NCBI GenBank assembly: GCA_049610565.1
Contig: JBMYZR010000006.1
Span: 1 to 64,000 of the forward strand
Direction of reading: 5' to 3'
DNA: 64,000 bases
Source of the DNA: UBA8752 sp049610565
Lineage (GTDB): Bacteria > Bacteroidota > Bacteroidia > Flavobacteriales_D > Sanyastnellaceae
The translations under genes were made by a program, and so were the position numbers. A model generated the notes under the pieces. It was not told where the DNA came from. It worked only from the letters and a program-made list of their open reading frames with translations, and did not search any database. Of this stretch, positions 18,410-27,021 are shown piece by piece (positions within the stretch are counted from its first letter, which is position 1; each line of letters starts with the position of its first letter).

Positions 18410-19915
18410 ATGCGTTATACGCTGTTGTCCTTCCTGCTCCTGCCCGGTCTGCTTCGCGCCCAATGCGACGGCACCGAGGTCATCGTCCACACCTTCAGCG
18501 GCATTGCCGCCTGGGACCTCGAATGGTCCCTCGTCGATGGCAACGGGGACGCACTCGCAGACTACGCGTGGACCGACAACCTGGTCACCACCGCGGACAC
18601 CGTCTGCGTGACGACCGACTGCGCAACGCTCGTGGCCGAATCCGATGGCGGCGACGGCTGGTGGATCACCGCCTCGGTCGACATCGAGGTCAACGGGGTC
18701 CTGCAGGACATCGCCTTCACCGAGGGCGAACTGGGCTTCTTCCCCGTCGCCGGCTTGCCCGCCGAATGCACGGACCAATTGACGGGCTGCCTCGATCCGG
18801 ACGCCGTCAACTTCACGCCTGGCGCGGTCACGGACGACGGTTCGTGCGACTACCTGAGCGTGTTTGACTGGGAGGGCCAGGACCGCGAGTACATCCTGCA
18901 CCTGCCGCCGGGCCTCGGACCGGGTGCCCCGCTGCTGTTCTGCCTGCACGGGCTGAGCGGCACCGCCGAGGGCATGCGCCGGGCCACGCGGCTCCACCAC
19001 ATCGCCGATACAGCGGGCTTCGGCGTGGTCTGGCCCCAAGGGGAGATCTGGAACTGGGACGGCGCCCTGCTGCCCTATTGGAACGCCAACCTCTTCCTGA
19101 CGCCGGACGACGACATCGGCTTCCTGACCGCGCTGGCCGAACACCTGCAGGCAGAACACGGATTCGACCCGGGTTGCACTTATGCGAGCGGCGCCAGCAA
19201 CGGCGGCATGATGAGCTACACCCTCGTCTGCGAGCGGCCGGACGTCTGGCGCGCCATGGGCACCGTCGGCGGCGTCATGAGCGCCCACGAACAGGACAAC
19301 GGCACGGTGGGACCACCCCGGCCCGTCTTCCACCTGCACGGCACGATGGACTTCGCCATGCCGTACTCTGCCTACGAAGGCGGTGGCGGACCGTGGACCG
19401 GCGGCTGGGGCGTCTGGGAGATGATGGAATTCTGGGCCGGCGAACACGGTCACACCGCTGTGGACTCCGTCGTCTGGGCCGACGAGATTCCGCTGCCCGA
19501 GGACACGCTGACCGAGACGCGGTTCACGTGGTCGGGCGGACCGGGCGGACCCGTGGTCCACCACCGGGTGGAAAACGGAGGCCACGACTGGTGGGGCGAC
19601 TACGGCGACCCCTCCGAAGTGGACGCCAGCGCCCTGCTGTGGGACTTCTTTCGCGGGGTCTGTGCCACGTCGACCGGCCTGACCGAATCCAGCCCCGCCC
19701 CGGCGTGGACCGTGGCCCCCAACCCCGCCGCCGGTGCAGTCCGCCTCGGGCACCTGCCCGCCGGCACGCCCTGCACCCTGCGCGACGCGCTGGGCCGCGT
19801 CCTCCACCGCGCCACACCCGACGCAACGGGCTGGCTCAGTCTGGACGGCGTGCCGCCGGGCCTCCATTGGCTCACTCCCGATGGACACCCGACCCGCCGG
19901 CTGGTCGTGCGTTGA
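18410..19915 (+). CDS. Exported PHB-depolymerase/feruloyl-esterase-like hydrolase with T9SS type A domain
   Basis: This is a 501-residue alpha/beta hydrolase. The signal peptide ends at LLRAQ. Residues about 20-130 are a domain of unknown role. One Cys-rich GCLDPDAVNF...DDGSC module comes next. The LpqC/polyhydroxybutyrate depolymerase-like catalytic domain follows, with LLFCLHGLSG, the nucleophile elbow GASNG (Ser263) and a late His in GGHDWWG. The last 75 or so residues are a T9SS type A sorting domain (VAPNPAAG...LVVR). Family members hydrolyse polyesters or feruloyl esters; which applies is open. ATG 18410 starts the signal peptide and lies 4 bases after the receptor gene, so the receptor and esterase probably form a pair in which the esterase releases a ligand for uptake (inference). 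Confidence 0.88.
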   Translation: MRYTLLSFLLLPGLLRAQCDGTEVIVHTFSGIAAWDLEWSLVDGNGDALADYAWTDNLVTTADTVCVTTDCATLVAESDGGDGWWITASVDIEVNGVLQDIAFTEGELGFFPVAGLPAECTDQLTGCLDPDAVNFTPGAVTDDGSCDYLSVFDWEGQDREYILHLPPGLGPGAPLLFCLHGLSGTAEGMRRATRLHHIADTAGFGVVWPQGEIWNWDGALLPYWNANLFLTPDDDIGFLTALAEHLQAEHGFDPGCTYASGASNGGMMSYTLVCERPDVWRAMGTVGGVMSAHEQDNGTVGPPRPVFHLHGTMDFAMPYSAYEGGGGPWTGGWGVWEMMEFWAGEHGHTAVDSVVWADEIPLPEDTLTETRFTWSGGPGGPVVHHRVENGGHDWWGDYGDPSEVDASALLWDFFRGVCATSTGLTESSPAPAWTVAPNPAAGAVRLGHLPAGTPCTLRDALGRVLHRATPDATGWLSLDGVPPGLHWLTPDGHPTRRLVVR

Positions 19916-19924
19916 CCAAGCCGC

Positions 19925-21007
19925 TCAGCCGAGGGCGTCGGCGAGCATCCGGTGGAATTGGTGCACCCCCTGCTCCATGGTGGGTGAAAACCGGCCCGTC
20001 GTGTAGCCGCGGGAGCGGATGCCGCGTTGCACGGATTCCACCACCTCCTCGTCTTCGTGTTCGACCGTGTCGAGGTCTCCGCCGGCGCCCTGCCCGAGCA
20101 GGTCGGGGGCGTGGACGAAGGACTGGAACCGGACGCGGGTGCGGTTCACCGACAGCGGCTCGACCACATTGACCGACAGCCCCCACGGATAGAAGTTGAA
20201 CATCAGGTTCGGGAAGAGCCAGAAGTAGTAGGCCGCGATGGCCCGGCCGTGATCCACGTGCCCCTCCGGCAGGGCGAAGACGTCCTCGCCGTCGCGGGCC
20301 TCGGCAATCTGGAGGTTGCCGTGGTCGAACAGCACCGTCTCGTACCGGTCGAAATCGACCACCGCGTTGAGGTCCTGGTGGACGAAGGGGATGTGGAACC
20401 CTTCGAGGTAATTGTCACAGTACAGCGCCCAATGCGCCTCGATCAGGAACGTCCGGTCCCGCGAAGGGTCGTGGCGGAAGTCCTCCACCGGCAGGAACCC
20501 GATGCGCTCCTCCATCGCCGCCAACACCGCCTCCGCGCCATGGGCGGGATCGAGCCCGGCAAAGAGGTGGCCCCGCCAATCGTGCAGGGGAAAGCGGTGC
20601 AGGTCATCGCAGGGGCGAGGGAATCCTTCCGCCTCCTCGAACCGGGGCATGGATTGGAACCGGCCGTCCAGCCCAAACCGGCGGCCGTGGTAGCCGCAGA
20701 CCAGTTGTCGGGGGCAGCCCGCCTCGTGGACGAGCAGGTTGCCGCGGTGCGTGCAGACATTGGACAGGCACCGCACCCCGTCGCCGTCCCGGGACAGCAG
20801 CAAAGGTTCGTCGACGGCTCCCGGCAGGAGCGTGATGGGCGCCACGGCCCCCGCCTGGGGAACGAGGGTTCGCGCATCCCCCAGCCATTGCCAGCTGCGG
20901 GCAAACGCGCGGTCGAGCAGCGCATCGAACACCTCGTGGCTCCGGTAAAAGCTGCCGGGCAGGGTCTCGGCCTGGCGGATGTCGGGATGGATGCGGTAAG
21001 GCGTCAT
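19925..21007 (-). CDS. Rieske [2Fe-2S] oxygenase, catalytic alpha subunit
   Basis: This is a 360-residue protein. Near residues 80-105 it has the Rieske ligand pair C-x-H (CTHRGNLL) and C-x-x-H (CGYHGRRF). The mononuclear iron site appears as NYLEGFHIPFVH in the C-terminal half. This pattern fits the ring-hydroxylating dioxygenase alpha family, which also includes choline, glycine-betaine and carnitine monooxygenases. The small C-terminal domain and the pairing with an amino-acid-type permease lean toward a quaternary-amine or amino-acid-like substrate, but that is inference. No reductase or ferredoxin gene is adjacent. ATG 21007 overlaps the permease stop as ATGA, indicating translational coupling. 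Confidence 0.88.
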   Translation of the reverse strand: MTPYRIHPDIRQAETLPGSFYRSHEVFDALLDRAFARSWQWLGDARTLVPQAGAVAPITLLPGAVDEPLLLSRDGDGVRCLSNVCTHRGNLLVHEAGCPRQLVCGYHGRRFGLDGRFQSMPRFEEAEGFPRPCDDLHRFPLHDWRGHLFAGLDPAHGAEAVLAAMEERIGFLPVEDFRHDPSRDRTFLIEAHWALYCDNYLEGFHIPFVHQDLNAVVDFDRYETVLFDHGNLQIAEARDGEDVFALPEGHVDHGRAIAAYYFWLFPNLMFNFYPWGLSVNVVEPLSVNRTRVRFQSFVHAPDLLGQGAGGDLDTVEHEDEEVVESVQRGIRSRGYTTGRFSPTMEQGVHQFHRMLADALG

Positions 21008-22305
21008 GTGCGTGGCGTTCGGGCGCGCAGGAGGTACAGGACGATGCCGACCCCGAGCAGGGCCAAGCCGTAGGCGACGACCTCCGCACCGCATCCGAAA
21101 ATAACCCAGCCACAAAAGAGCGCGCAGACCCCCGCCAAGGCACGGATGCCACCAGGCACCCGGTCACCGGATCGCGCGCAGAGCAGAAAGAGGCTGACCG
21201 CCGAGAGCAAAAAAGGAACCAGCGTCGACAACGTCGACAGCGTCATCATGAACGTGAAGGTGGAGACCAGCGAGTCGGAGAAGTTGAGCAGAAGGACCAC
21301 CGAGGCCAGCAGGCTCGACAGCGCGATGCCAACCAGCGGTGCACCAAACCGGTTCGTCCGGCCGAACACACCGGGAAACAACCCGTCCGCTGCCACCGCC
21401 GCCGGGAATTGCCCCTGGATGAGGATCCAGCCGTTCAAGGCGCCGAACGTGGCGAGCACCGCCACGACGGCCATCGCATCGCGGCCGGCAGCGCCAAGGA
21501 AGGTGGAGGCCGACTCGGCGAACGGCGCGGGCGAATCCATCAGCCCTTCCGGCGGCACCGTGCCCATGACCACGACGGAACAGCCCACGTAAAGGACCAC
21601 CGTCAGGGCGGTGCCCATCACGCTGGCGCGGCCCATGTTGCGCTCGGGATTCCGGATGCGGTGGCTGGCGATGGCCGCCGACTCCACACCGAGAAAGGCA
21701 AACAGGGCCAGGGTCGTCGCGGCCGTGATCGCACCAAACGCCCCCTCACCCGTTTGGCCGGCCGCCATGAGCCACTCCCACCGGATGTGGCCCCAACCGA
21801 CTGCGATCAGCAGCAAGAGCGGCACCACCTTGAGCACCACCGTCACCCCCTGCAGCGCAGCCACCTGACGGAGGGGCAAGGCGTTGAAGGCGGTCACGCT
21901 CCACAGCAACCCCAAGCCGGTCAGCGCCCCCAGCAGAGGCTCGGACGCGAGGGCGGGAAAGAACACCGAGAGGTAGCCGACGCAGGCCACGGCGATGGCC
22001 GCATTGGTGCACCAGATCGACACCCAGTAGCCCCAGGCCACCACGAACCCCAGCCGATCGCCCATCGCCGCGCGGACATAGGCGTAGGGCCCACCCGGCG
22101 CATGCGGCATGACGCGGCCGAGGCTCCGGAACAAGGCCGCGAGCAGCATCGCCCCCATGGAGGCGCACGCCCATCCGACCAGACCGTACACGCCGAACAC
22201 CGCCATCGATGCGGGCAGCAGGAAAATGCCCGAGCCGATCATGTTGCCCGTCACCAGCGCCGCGCCCGACCACGGGCCGAGCGTCGCGTCACCGCCGTTC
22301 AACAC
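21004..22305 (-). CDS. APC superfamily amino acid/polyamine permease or antiporter
   Basis: This is a 433-residue inner-membrane protein with about 12 hydrophobic helices. The first helix has GNMIGSGIFLLPAS, the APC signature seen in the AdiC/CadB-like basic amino acid/polyamine antiporter group. PGGPYAYVRAAMG and FLGVESAA later in the chain are also typical. The start is GTG at 22305, overlapping the YARHG gene stop by 7 bases; an in-frame TTG at 22302 would make a 4-base TTGA overlap. It sits between the YARHG protein and the Rieske oxygenase and is probably co-transcribed with both. It may import the oxygenase substrate. Confidence 0.88.
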   Translation of the reverse strand: MLNGGDATLGPWSGAALVTGNMIGSGIFLLPASMAVFGVYGLVGWACASMGAMLLAALFRSLGRVMPHAPGGPYAYVRAAMGDRLGFVVAWGYWVSIWCTNAAIAVACVGYLSVFFPALASEPLLGALTGLGLLWSVTAFNALPLRQVAALQGVTVVLKVVPLLLLIAVGWGHIRWEWLMAAGQTGEGAFGAITAATTLALFAFLGVESAAIASHRIRNPERNMGRASVMGTALTVVLYVGCSVVVMGTVPPEGLMDSPAPFAESASTFLGAAGRDAMAVVAVLATFGALNGWILIQGQFPAAVAADGLFPGVFGRTNRFGAPLVGIALSSLLASVVLLLNFSDSLVSTFTFMMTLSTLSTLVPFLLSAVSLFLLCARSGDRVPGGIRALAGVCALFCGWVIFGCGAEVVAYGLALLGVGIVLYLLRARTPRT

Positions 22306-23918
22306 CCCGCCAATTCGCGGTCGGCCACCAGCTCAAGCGCCCCCGTCATGGGGTTACTGAGCCAGAATTGGAACCGCGTGACACTGCTTTTGCGCGACCC
22401 GGTGAGGATGAAGTCCGTCCGTCCATCGCCGTTGAAATCCCCCGCCCACTCCAGCCCGTGGGCAAATTCGAGCCACGTGGCCTCTGGTTGTCCACCGGTG
22501 AAGCGGCCATCCGGAGCCACCCGCTGGAATTGCAGTTGGTGGTAAATGCCGTCCTCTCCCCGTTGCACGACGCGGCTCACAAACCGGTCGGCACCCAGCT
22601 GCACAGACTCTCCCTGCTCGACCGACCGGGGAAAGTCGACGTGACGAATGCCGTCAGGATCGTAGGGACCGGGGTTGAAGGTGACCACGACGCGGGCGTC
22701 CATGCCGTCCACCTTGACCCCGCGAAAGAGGGCGACGTCTTCCTCGGCCTGTGGCAACAGCCGTGCGTGGACGACTGCGAAGCGGCCATCCTGCTGGATG
22801 ACCATCCAATGGCGCCCGGTTCCATCCGCACTCTGGGCGGGATCGAGACCGGTCTCCTCGAATTGGGCCCACTCCATGCCGAATCGGACCTCGGGATCGT
22901 GCCGCTCCGGCAAGCTCGCCCGGAGGGCTGTCTCGCGCTCCCGAATGCGGTTCGCATTGAAGGCCTCCACCGCGCTCAGTTGCACGGTGGCGTTGTCCTC
23001 CACCGGAGTGTACCCGTCCATGGCTCCGAAATGGACGGCCAGGTCCTCGCTCTTGAACCGCCATCCGTGGCGGGCGAAGATCTCGTTGCGCATGAGGCGC
23101 AATTCTCCGGGGGATTGGTCGAGCTGCTTCCGGTTGACCGTGCTGAGGGACAATTCTGGCCAATCTCCCGCCAATTCAGCAAAAGGAGCCAATCTGGCTT
23201 GCGCCGTTCGGCGGTATTCCTTCGGGGCACCTGAAGCCTGCCAATCCACCCAATCTTCGCCGCGGTCCTCCAAGGGGACGAGGGTCAAGCGGTCCCCGAC
23301 CACGTGGAAACGGCACACGGTTTCGGGTCCCAGGCGCACGGCGCCGTCCACAGGTGCCTCCATCTCGCCGTACACGAGCGACATCGGGTGCCACCCTTGG
23401 CCCTCCCGCGCCTCACAGCGGAGCGCACTGATCTCGAGCACGTGGGCCAACGGATCGCCCACCCGCTCCCACGACCCTGCGAGAACGCGCCAAGCGTCGA
23501 ACAGGGGCCAGCTCCGTTCCATCCGCCACTCAGGCTCCGGACCGACCCAATTGAGCCATTCGTCCCCCTCACCGAGGTGCACCAGCAGCTTTTCCCCAGC
23601 CACATGGCGAATGCCCACGCGGGTGGTCCCCCCCCGGTATTCATCGAAGACGGGACAATGCCCGGACAGCCCCGTGCTGTCATCGATCAGCGTCACATGG
23701 CAATCGTGGCCGCCCTCATGCCAGCCCCCACCGTACAAACTCACCGTCCGGGAGCCATCCGCAGCCTGTTCCACCTCACCCGTGCAGCGAATCGACTTCT
23801 CGAGCAACGGGTCCTCCCACGATCCGCTCCACACTGTGGAGGGCAATCCGGAGGAGGTTTGCGCCAAGGCGACACCCCAAGTGAACACCATCGGCAGGCA
23901 AGACAGGATTCGGAACAT
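22299..23918 (-). CDS. Secreted YARHG-domain protein
   Basis: This is a 539-residue protein. The signal peptide (MFRILSCLPMVF...ALAQ) fixes the start at 23918; longer upstream readings lack one. Two similar N-terminal segments (about 30-130 and 135-230) may be beta-rich repeats. A YARHG domain lies near residues 270-330 (LMRNEIFARHGWRF). The C-terminal half ends with an FG-GAP-like segment (GDFNGDGRTDFILTG). YARHG domains are extracellular and probably bind peptidoglycan or other wall material; no enzyme activity is known. It is the first of three overlapping genes with the permease and the oxygenase. The functional link is unclear. Confidence 0.82.
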   Translation of the reverse strand: MFRILSCLPMVFTWGVALAQTSSGLPSTVWSGSWEDPLLEKSIRCTGEVEQAADGSRTVSLYGGGWHEGGHDCHVTLIDDSTGLSGHCPVFDEYRGGTTRVGIRHVAGEKLLVHLGEGDEWLNWVGPEPEWRMERSWPLFDAWRVLAGSWERVGDPLAHVLEISALRCEAREGQGWHPMSLVYGEMEAPVDGAVRLGPETVCRFHVVGDRLTLVPLEDRGEDWVDWQASGAPKEYRRTAQARLAPFAELAGDWPELSLSTVNRKQLDQSPGELRLMRNEIFARHGWRFKSEDLAVHFGAMDGYTPVEDNATVQLSAVEAFNANRIRERETALRASLPERHDPEVRFGMEWAQFEETGLDPAQSADGTGRHWMVIQQDGRFAVVHARLLPQAEEDVALFRGVKVDGMDARVVVTFNPGPYDPDGIRHVDFPRSVEQGESVQLGADRFVSRVVQRGEDGIYHQLQFQRVAPDGRFTGGQPEATWLEFAHGLEWAGDFNGDGRTDFILTGSRKSSVTRFQFWLSNPMTGALELVADRELAGC

Positions 23919-23989
23919 GCGGTCAAATTGGAGATGCGACGGGAGAATTGCCAATCCAATCTGCTGGAGCACACCCTTATTTTGCCGGC

Positions 23990-25180
23990 ATGCGAATCGC
24001 GTGGCCAATCCTCTGTCCGCCCCTGTGCCTGATCCTCTGCTTGGCCCTGGCCGGATGTGAATCGTCTCCTTCGCCTGCTTCGGACTCCGCGCCTTCAGTG
24101 GCCGATGCCCCGTCCCGCAACGAACACGCTGTGGAGGACGCCACACCGGGTGAGCCGCAGGTGCCGCCCTGCTGGACCGTGACGCCAGAGCGGGGAGCGT
24201 CCGCGGCATGGAACAGGTTTGCCCCCGTCGACCGGCTGGACCCCAGCCTCCGGGCCACCGTCCATGCCGAGCTGATGCACCTGTGCTGGGCGGAGGATGG
24301 ACGCTGTCCGGCCGACCGGGTCCTGTTGGACTTCCTCGACGGCGCCTTTGATGACCTCATCAGCACCGCCATTGCGGAGGTGCCCTGGGCCCAACGCGGG
24401 TCCGCCTCGCTCCGCATGGGACCGATGACCGCCCACGCAGGGGGCATCACCGTCGATGCGGCCGCCTTCGTGCACGCGGAGAGGGAAACCGTGGTCGCCC
24501 GGCGTTACGCCCTCGACCTCTTCGGCGAGTGGACCGTGGAGGACGGAACCGAGGCGCGGGAAGAAGCCGCCTACGCCCTCTCCCACCCCGGCCGCCTCCT
24601 GGTCGAAGTGAACCTCGCCTGGCCCGGTGACGGAACCGGCCGTGACGCCGCACGCCAGCGGATGCTGCCCGCCCTCACCCGGGGCCTGTTCATCGGGCAG
24701 GTCCGCCGCGAAATCCGCATCACGCCCATGGATTCAGCCCACTGGGCGTGGGAAGCGACCGAGGACGTCTACGGCTGTGGCGCATCGGGCGGGCGCCGCA
24801 ACCATGTCGGCCATCTGTTCGACCCCGGCGACCCGTCCAACACCCCGACTGCCCTGGGCCCTGCCCCGACTCCCTTGCCCAGCCGGTGGGACACCCCGCG
24901 CGCCCAAGCGGCCATGGCGGCCATGCGGGACCGCATCCACCGCTTCTACCTCGACAACGCCGAAGGCGACTGCGGCAGCCCCGCTGACCTCGAGTGGGCC
25001 GAGCGCAGCGATCTCGGCGCAAGCCTGGCCCTGTGCGCTCGACCCGGTCCGGGCGGCGCCGTCGTGCCCACCCTGTTCATCCAAGGCGACCCGCCGGGCA
25101 CCCTGCGGTCCAACGGCCACTGCTCCCCCCGCTTCCACCTCGACCTGTCCGAAACGGACCACGCGGCGATGAGGCCCTGA
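23990..25180 (+). CDS. Predicted lipoprotein of unknown function
   Basis: This is a 396-residue protein. The N-terminal signal peptide ends in a lipobox (LALAGC), so it should be a membrane-anchored lipoprotein. A Ser/Ala/Pro/Glu-rich linker follows to about residue 60. The remainder has many Trp, Cys and acidic residues but no motif I recognise. I chose ATG 23990 because the signal sequence begins there; an in-frame ATG at 23948 would precede it by 14 residues. It is divergent from the YARHG gene (71-base gap) and ends at a terminator shared with the convergent gene at 25259. Confidence 0.75.
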   Translation: MRIAWPILCPPLCLILCLALAGCESSPSPASDSAPSVADAPSRNEHAVEDATPGEPQVPPCWTVTPERGASAAWNRFAPVDRLDPSLRATVHAELMHLCWAEDGRCPADRVLLDFLDGAFDDLISTAIAEVPWAQRGSASLRMGPMTAHAGGITVDAAAFVHAERETVVARRYALDLFGEWTVEDGTEAREEAAYALSHPGRLLVEVNLAWPGDGTGRDAARQRMLPALTRGLFIGQVRREIRITPMDSAHWAWEATEDVYGCGASGGRRNHVGHLFDPGDPSNTPTALGPAPTPLPSRWDTPRAQAAMAAMRDRIHRFYLDNAEGDCGSPADLEWAERSDLGASLALCARPGPGGAVVPTLFIQGDPPGTLRSNGHCSPRFHLDLSETDHAAMRP

Positions 25181-25207
25181 CCTCCACCCACGGCATTCGA
25201 CCCCAAC

Positions 25208-25240
25208 AAAAAGGGCGGCCCCTCAAGGCCGCCCTTTTCC
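25208..25240. terminator. Bidirectional terminator between convergent genes
   Basis: A 12-base stem (AAAAGGGCGGCC paired with GGCCGCCCTTTT) encloses a 6-base loop, with A-rich and T-rich flanks, so it can act in both directions. It lies between the stop codons at 25180 (plus) and 25259 (minus). Confidence 0.85.
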
Positions 25241-25258
25241 GTTCAGTTCAGACCGGAT

Positions 25259-25930
25259 TCACTCGTCAACCGGCTCGCCTTCGGCGTCCGGTGCGGCCTC
25301 CTCGCCATCGAGGTCGGTCACCGAGTTGGTCATCGTCTCGAGCTTGTTGCGCAGTCCGCCGAAGAGGTTGCCCACCGGAGACTCCTTCTCCTCGGGCTCC
25401 TCCACCACTTCCTGCTCCACCTCGGCTTCGATTCCGCAGGATTCCACGGGAATGGCAATGCGGCAATTCCGCGTGCAGGGCGCGTCCATCGACCCGAGGC
25501 GGGTCGCCGTGGCCTCCAGCGTGTACTGGTGGCGCAGGTCGCCCATCGCGTCGGCCGTGACCCAGCTCACAAGCCGGTGGTCGTTGTCAAACATCAGGTA
25601 CGCCGAAGCGGCATCGCGGTACTGGGGCGTGCCCAGGATGCGGCCGGACTCGGTGTCGACCTCGCTGGCCTTGACCTTGCGGTAGGCCTTGAGGTAGCGA
25701 TACTCGAGCATGAGGTAGCCGCCCTTGGTGTTCTGCAGCAGGTCGTGCGGTTCGCTCTTGAGGGCCTGGTTGACCTCGGTCAGCGTCATGCCCTTCTCGA
25801 GGCCGAACAGGCGCTCCACCGTCGTGTGGTAATCCACGGTGGTCTTGGCGTCCTGCGCCATCAAGGCCGGAGCGGCCATCAGGGCCACCCCCATCAGAAT
25901 GGATCGGAAAGTCGTCATCGTCGCGCTCAT
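25259..25930 (-). CDS. Secreted protein with BamE/SmpA-like motif
   Basis: This is a 223-residue protein with a signal peptide ending APALMAQ. A segment near residue 45 (GLEKGMTLTEVNQALKSEP) resembles the G-M-T-x-x-E-V turn of SmpA/OmlA/BamE-like folds. The middle has several Tyr-rich beta-like stretches and a pair of close cysteines (APCTRNC). The C-terminus is acidic and low in complexity (EEPEEKES, DLDGEEAAPDAEGEP). ATG 25930 overlaps the stop of the upstream gene as ATGA; ATG 25918 is an alternative start. It is co-transcribed with the lipoprotein gene at 25927. The exact function is unknown. Confidence 0.75.
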   Translation of the reverse strand: MSATMTTFRSILMGVALMAAPALMAQDAKTTVDYHTTVERLFGLEKGMTLTEVNQALKSEPHDLLQNTKGGYLMLEYRYLKAYRKVKASEVDTESGRILGTPQYRDAASAYLMFDNDHRLVSWVTADAMGDLRHQYTLEATATRLGSMDAPCTRNCRIAIPVESCGIEAEVEQEVVEEPEEKESPVGNLFGGLRNKLETMTNSVTDLDGEEAAPDAEGEPVDE

Positions 25931-26895
25931 TTCTCGTTCATGTTGACGCCGTCCACCACGATCTGGATGGCGGCATTGCCGGACTTCTCGAGGAGGGTGC
26001 ACCAGCTGCATTCCGGCGCCGCGTCGAGCTTCTTCTCCCGCGGCATCTTGATGCAGGGATCGGAACAACGGGGGTTGTCACTCTTGATGTAGTAATGCGT
26101 CTCCGTGTCGCAGGGGCAGTACTCGCAGGTGCTCTGCTTGTGGCGCGCACCAGGCTTGTAGTTCAAGGCATCCGGGTCGGTGCAACCGATGTAGACGCAC
26201 CCTCCATTGTCGTAGACCGCGGACCGGTCGTAGTTGGAGGCCTCCGGATCCGTGCACCCCGTGTCGTAGGTGCAACTGCCATCGTCCTCCTCGGCACCGG
26301 CGTCGTAGTTGTTGGCCACCGGGTCGGTGCAACCGGTGCAGATCACGTAGTCCTCACCGCCGGAGCAGATGTCCGACATCGAATTGGACAGGCAAGCCAA
26401 CGCATGCGGCAGGCCCTCCTCGGACTGGTCGCTGAGGATGCTCTCGAGCCGTCCGCCCCGGAAGAAGAGCCGGTAGTCCCGAAGTCCGCCCTGGAACATG
26501 CGGAATCCGTCGTTCTCCACCTGGAGCAGCTCCATGTCCTTCACGGCGATCTCCTGCGCGGCGGTCCGCACCTGGTAGACGTGGACCTCGCATCCGTTGT
26601 CCGCCCCCATGATGTCGTGGGGGAAGATGCCGAGCTTGTTCTTGACCTCCAGCTTGGTCATGCCAATCCTGACCGACGCCATGTCGCGCACGGAGCAGAA
26701 GTAATCGGTGACCACCTCATCGTAGCGGCAGCTGCCGTCGTCGATCTGGGCGGAGATGTTGAAGTTCACCGCCTGACGGTCGGTGCAGCCCTTTTTGGGC
26801 GGTGGGGGCGGCGGCGCCTCGGCGAGGGGTTCCGAACTGGAACATCCGGCCATCAGCAATGCGCCACCCAGCATGAGGGGAAGCAGTTGTTTCAT
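25927..26895 (-). CDS. Lipoprotein with BamE-like segment and Cys-rich repeats
   Basis: This is a 322-residue protein. The lipobox LLMAGC and the proline run after it place it as a membrane-anchored lipoprotein. Four Cys-rich modules of the G-C-T-D-x-x-A-x-N-Y...D-D-G-S-C type are present, one near the N-terminus and three in tandem after residue 190. Between them is a segment with IGMTKLEVKNKLG, the same BamE/SmpA-like turn seen in the downstream gene. The C-terminus has several Cys pairs (CPCD, CSDPC, CSWC). ATG 26895 is the start that gives the lipoprotein signal. The module is common in secreted Bacteroidota proteins and its role is unknown. Confidence 0.8.
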   Translation of the reverse strand: MKQLLPLMLGGALLMAGCSSSEPLAEAPPPPPPKKGCTDRQAVNFNISAQIDDGSCRYDEVVTDYFCSVRDMASVRIGMTKLEVKNKLGIFPHDIMGADNGCEVHVYQVRTAAQEIAVKDMELLQVENDGFRMFQGGLRDYRLFFRGGRLESILSDQSEEGLPHALACLSNSMSDICSGGEDYVICTGCTDPVANNYDAGAEEDDGSCTYDTGCTDPEASNYDRSAVYDNGGCVYIGCTDPDALNYKPGARHKQSTCEYCPCDTETHYYIKSDNPRCSDPCIKMPREKKLDAAPECSWCTLLEKSGNAAIQIVVDGVNMNEK

Positions 26896-26943
26896 GGTGA
26901 ATGGTTTGCCCCCAAAATCTTCCAGAACGCAACAGAATGGAAA

Positions 26944-26970
26944 GCCCAAACCCGGTCTTCGCCGGGCGTT
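26944..26970 (-). terminator. Possible terminator after the second SprB-like gene
   Basis: On the minus strand a short CCCGG/CCGGG stem (26951-26966) with a 6-base loop is followed by TTT-GGG-C-TTT. It lies 55 bases past the stop of the gene ending at 27022. The stem is short and the T tract interrupted, so this is tentative. Confidence 0.35.
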
Positions 26971-27021
26971 CTTCACACCCCCTGTGCGAAACCCCCGTTC
27001 TCACACAAACACAAACACACC

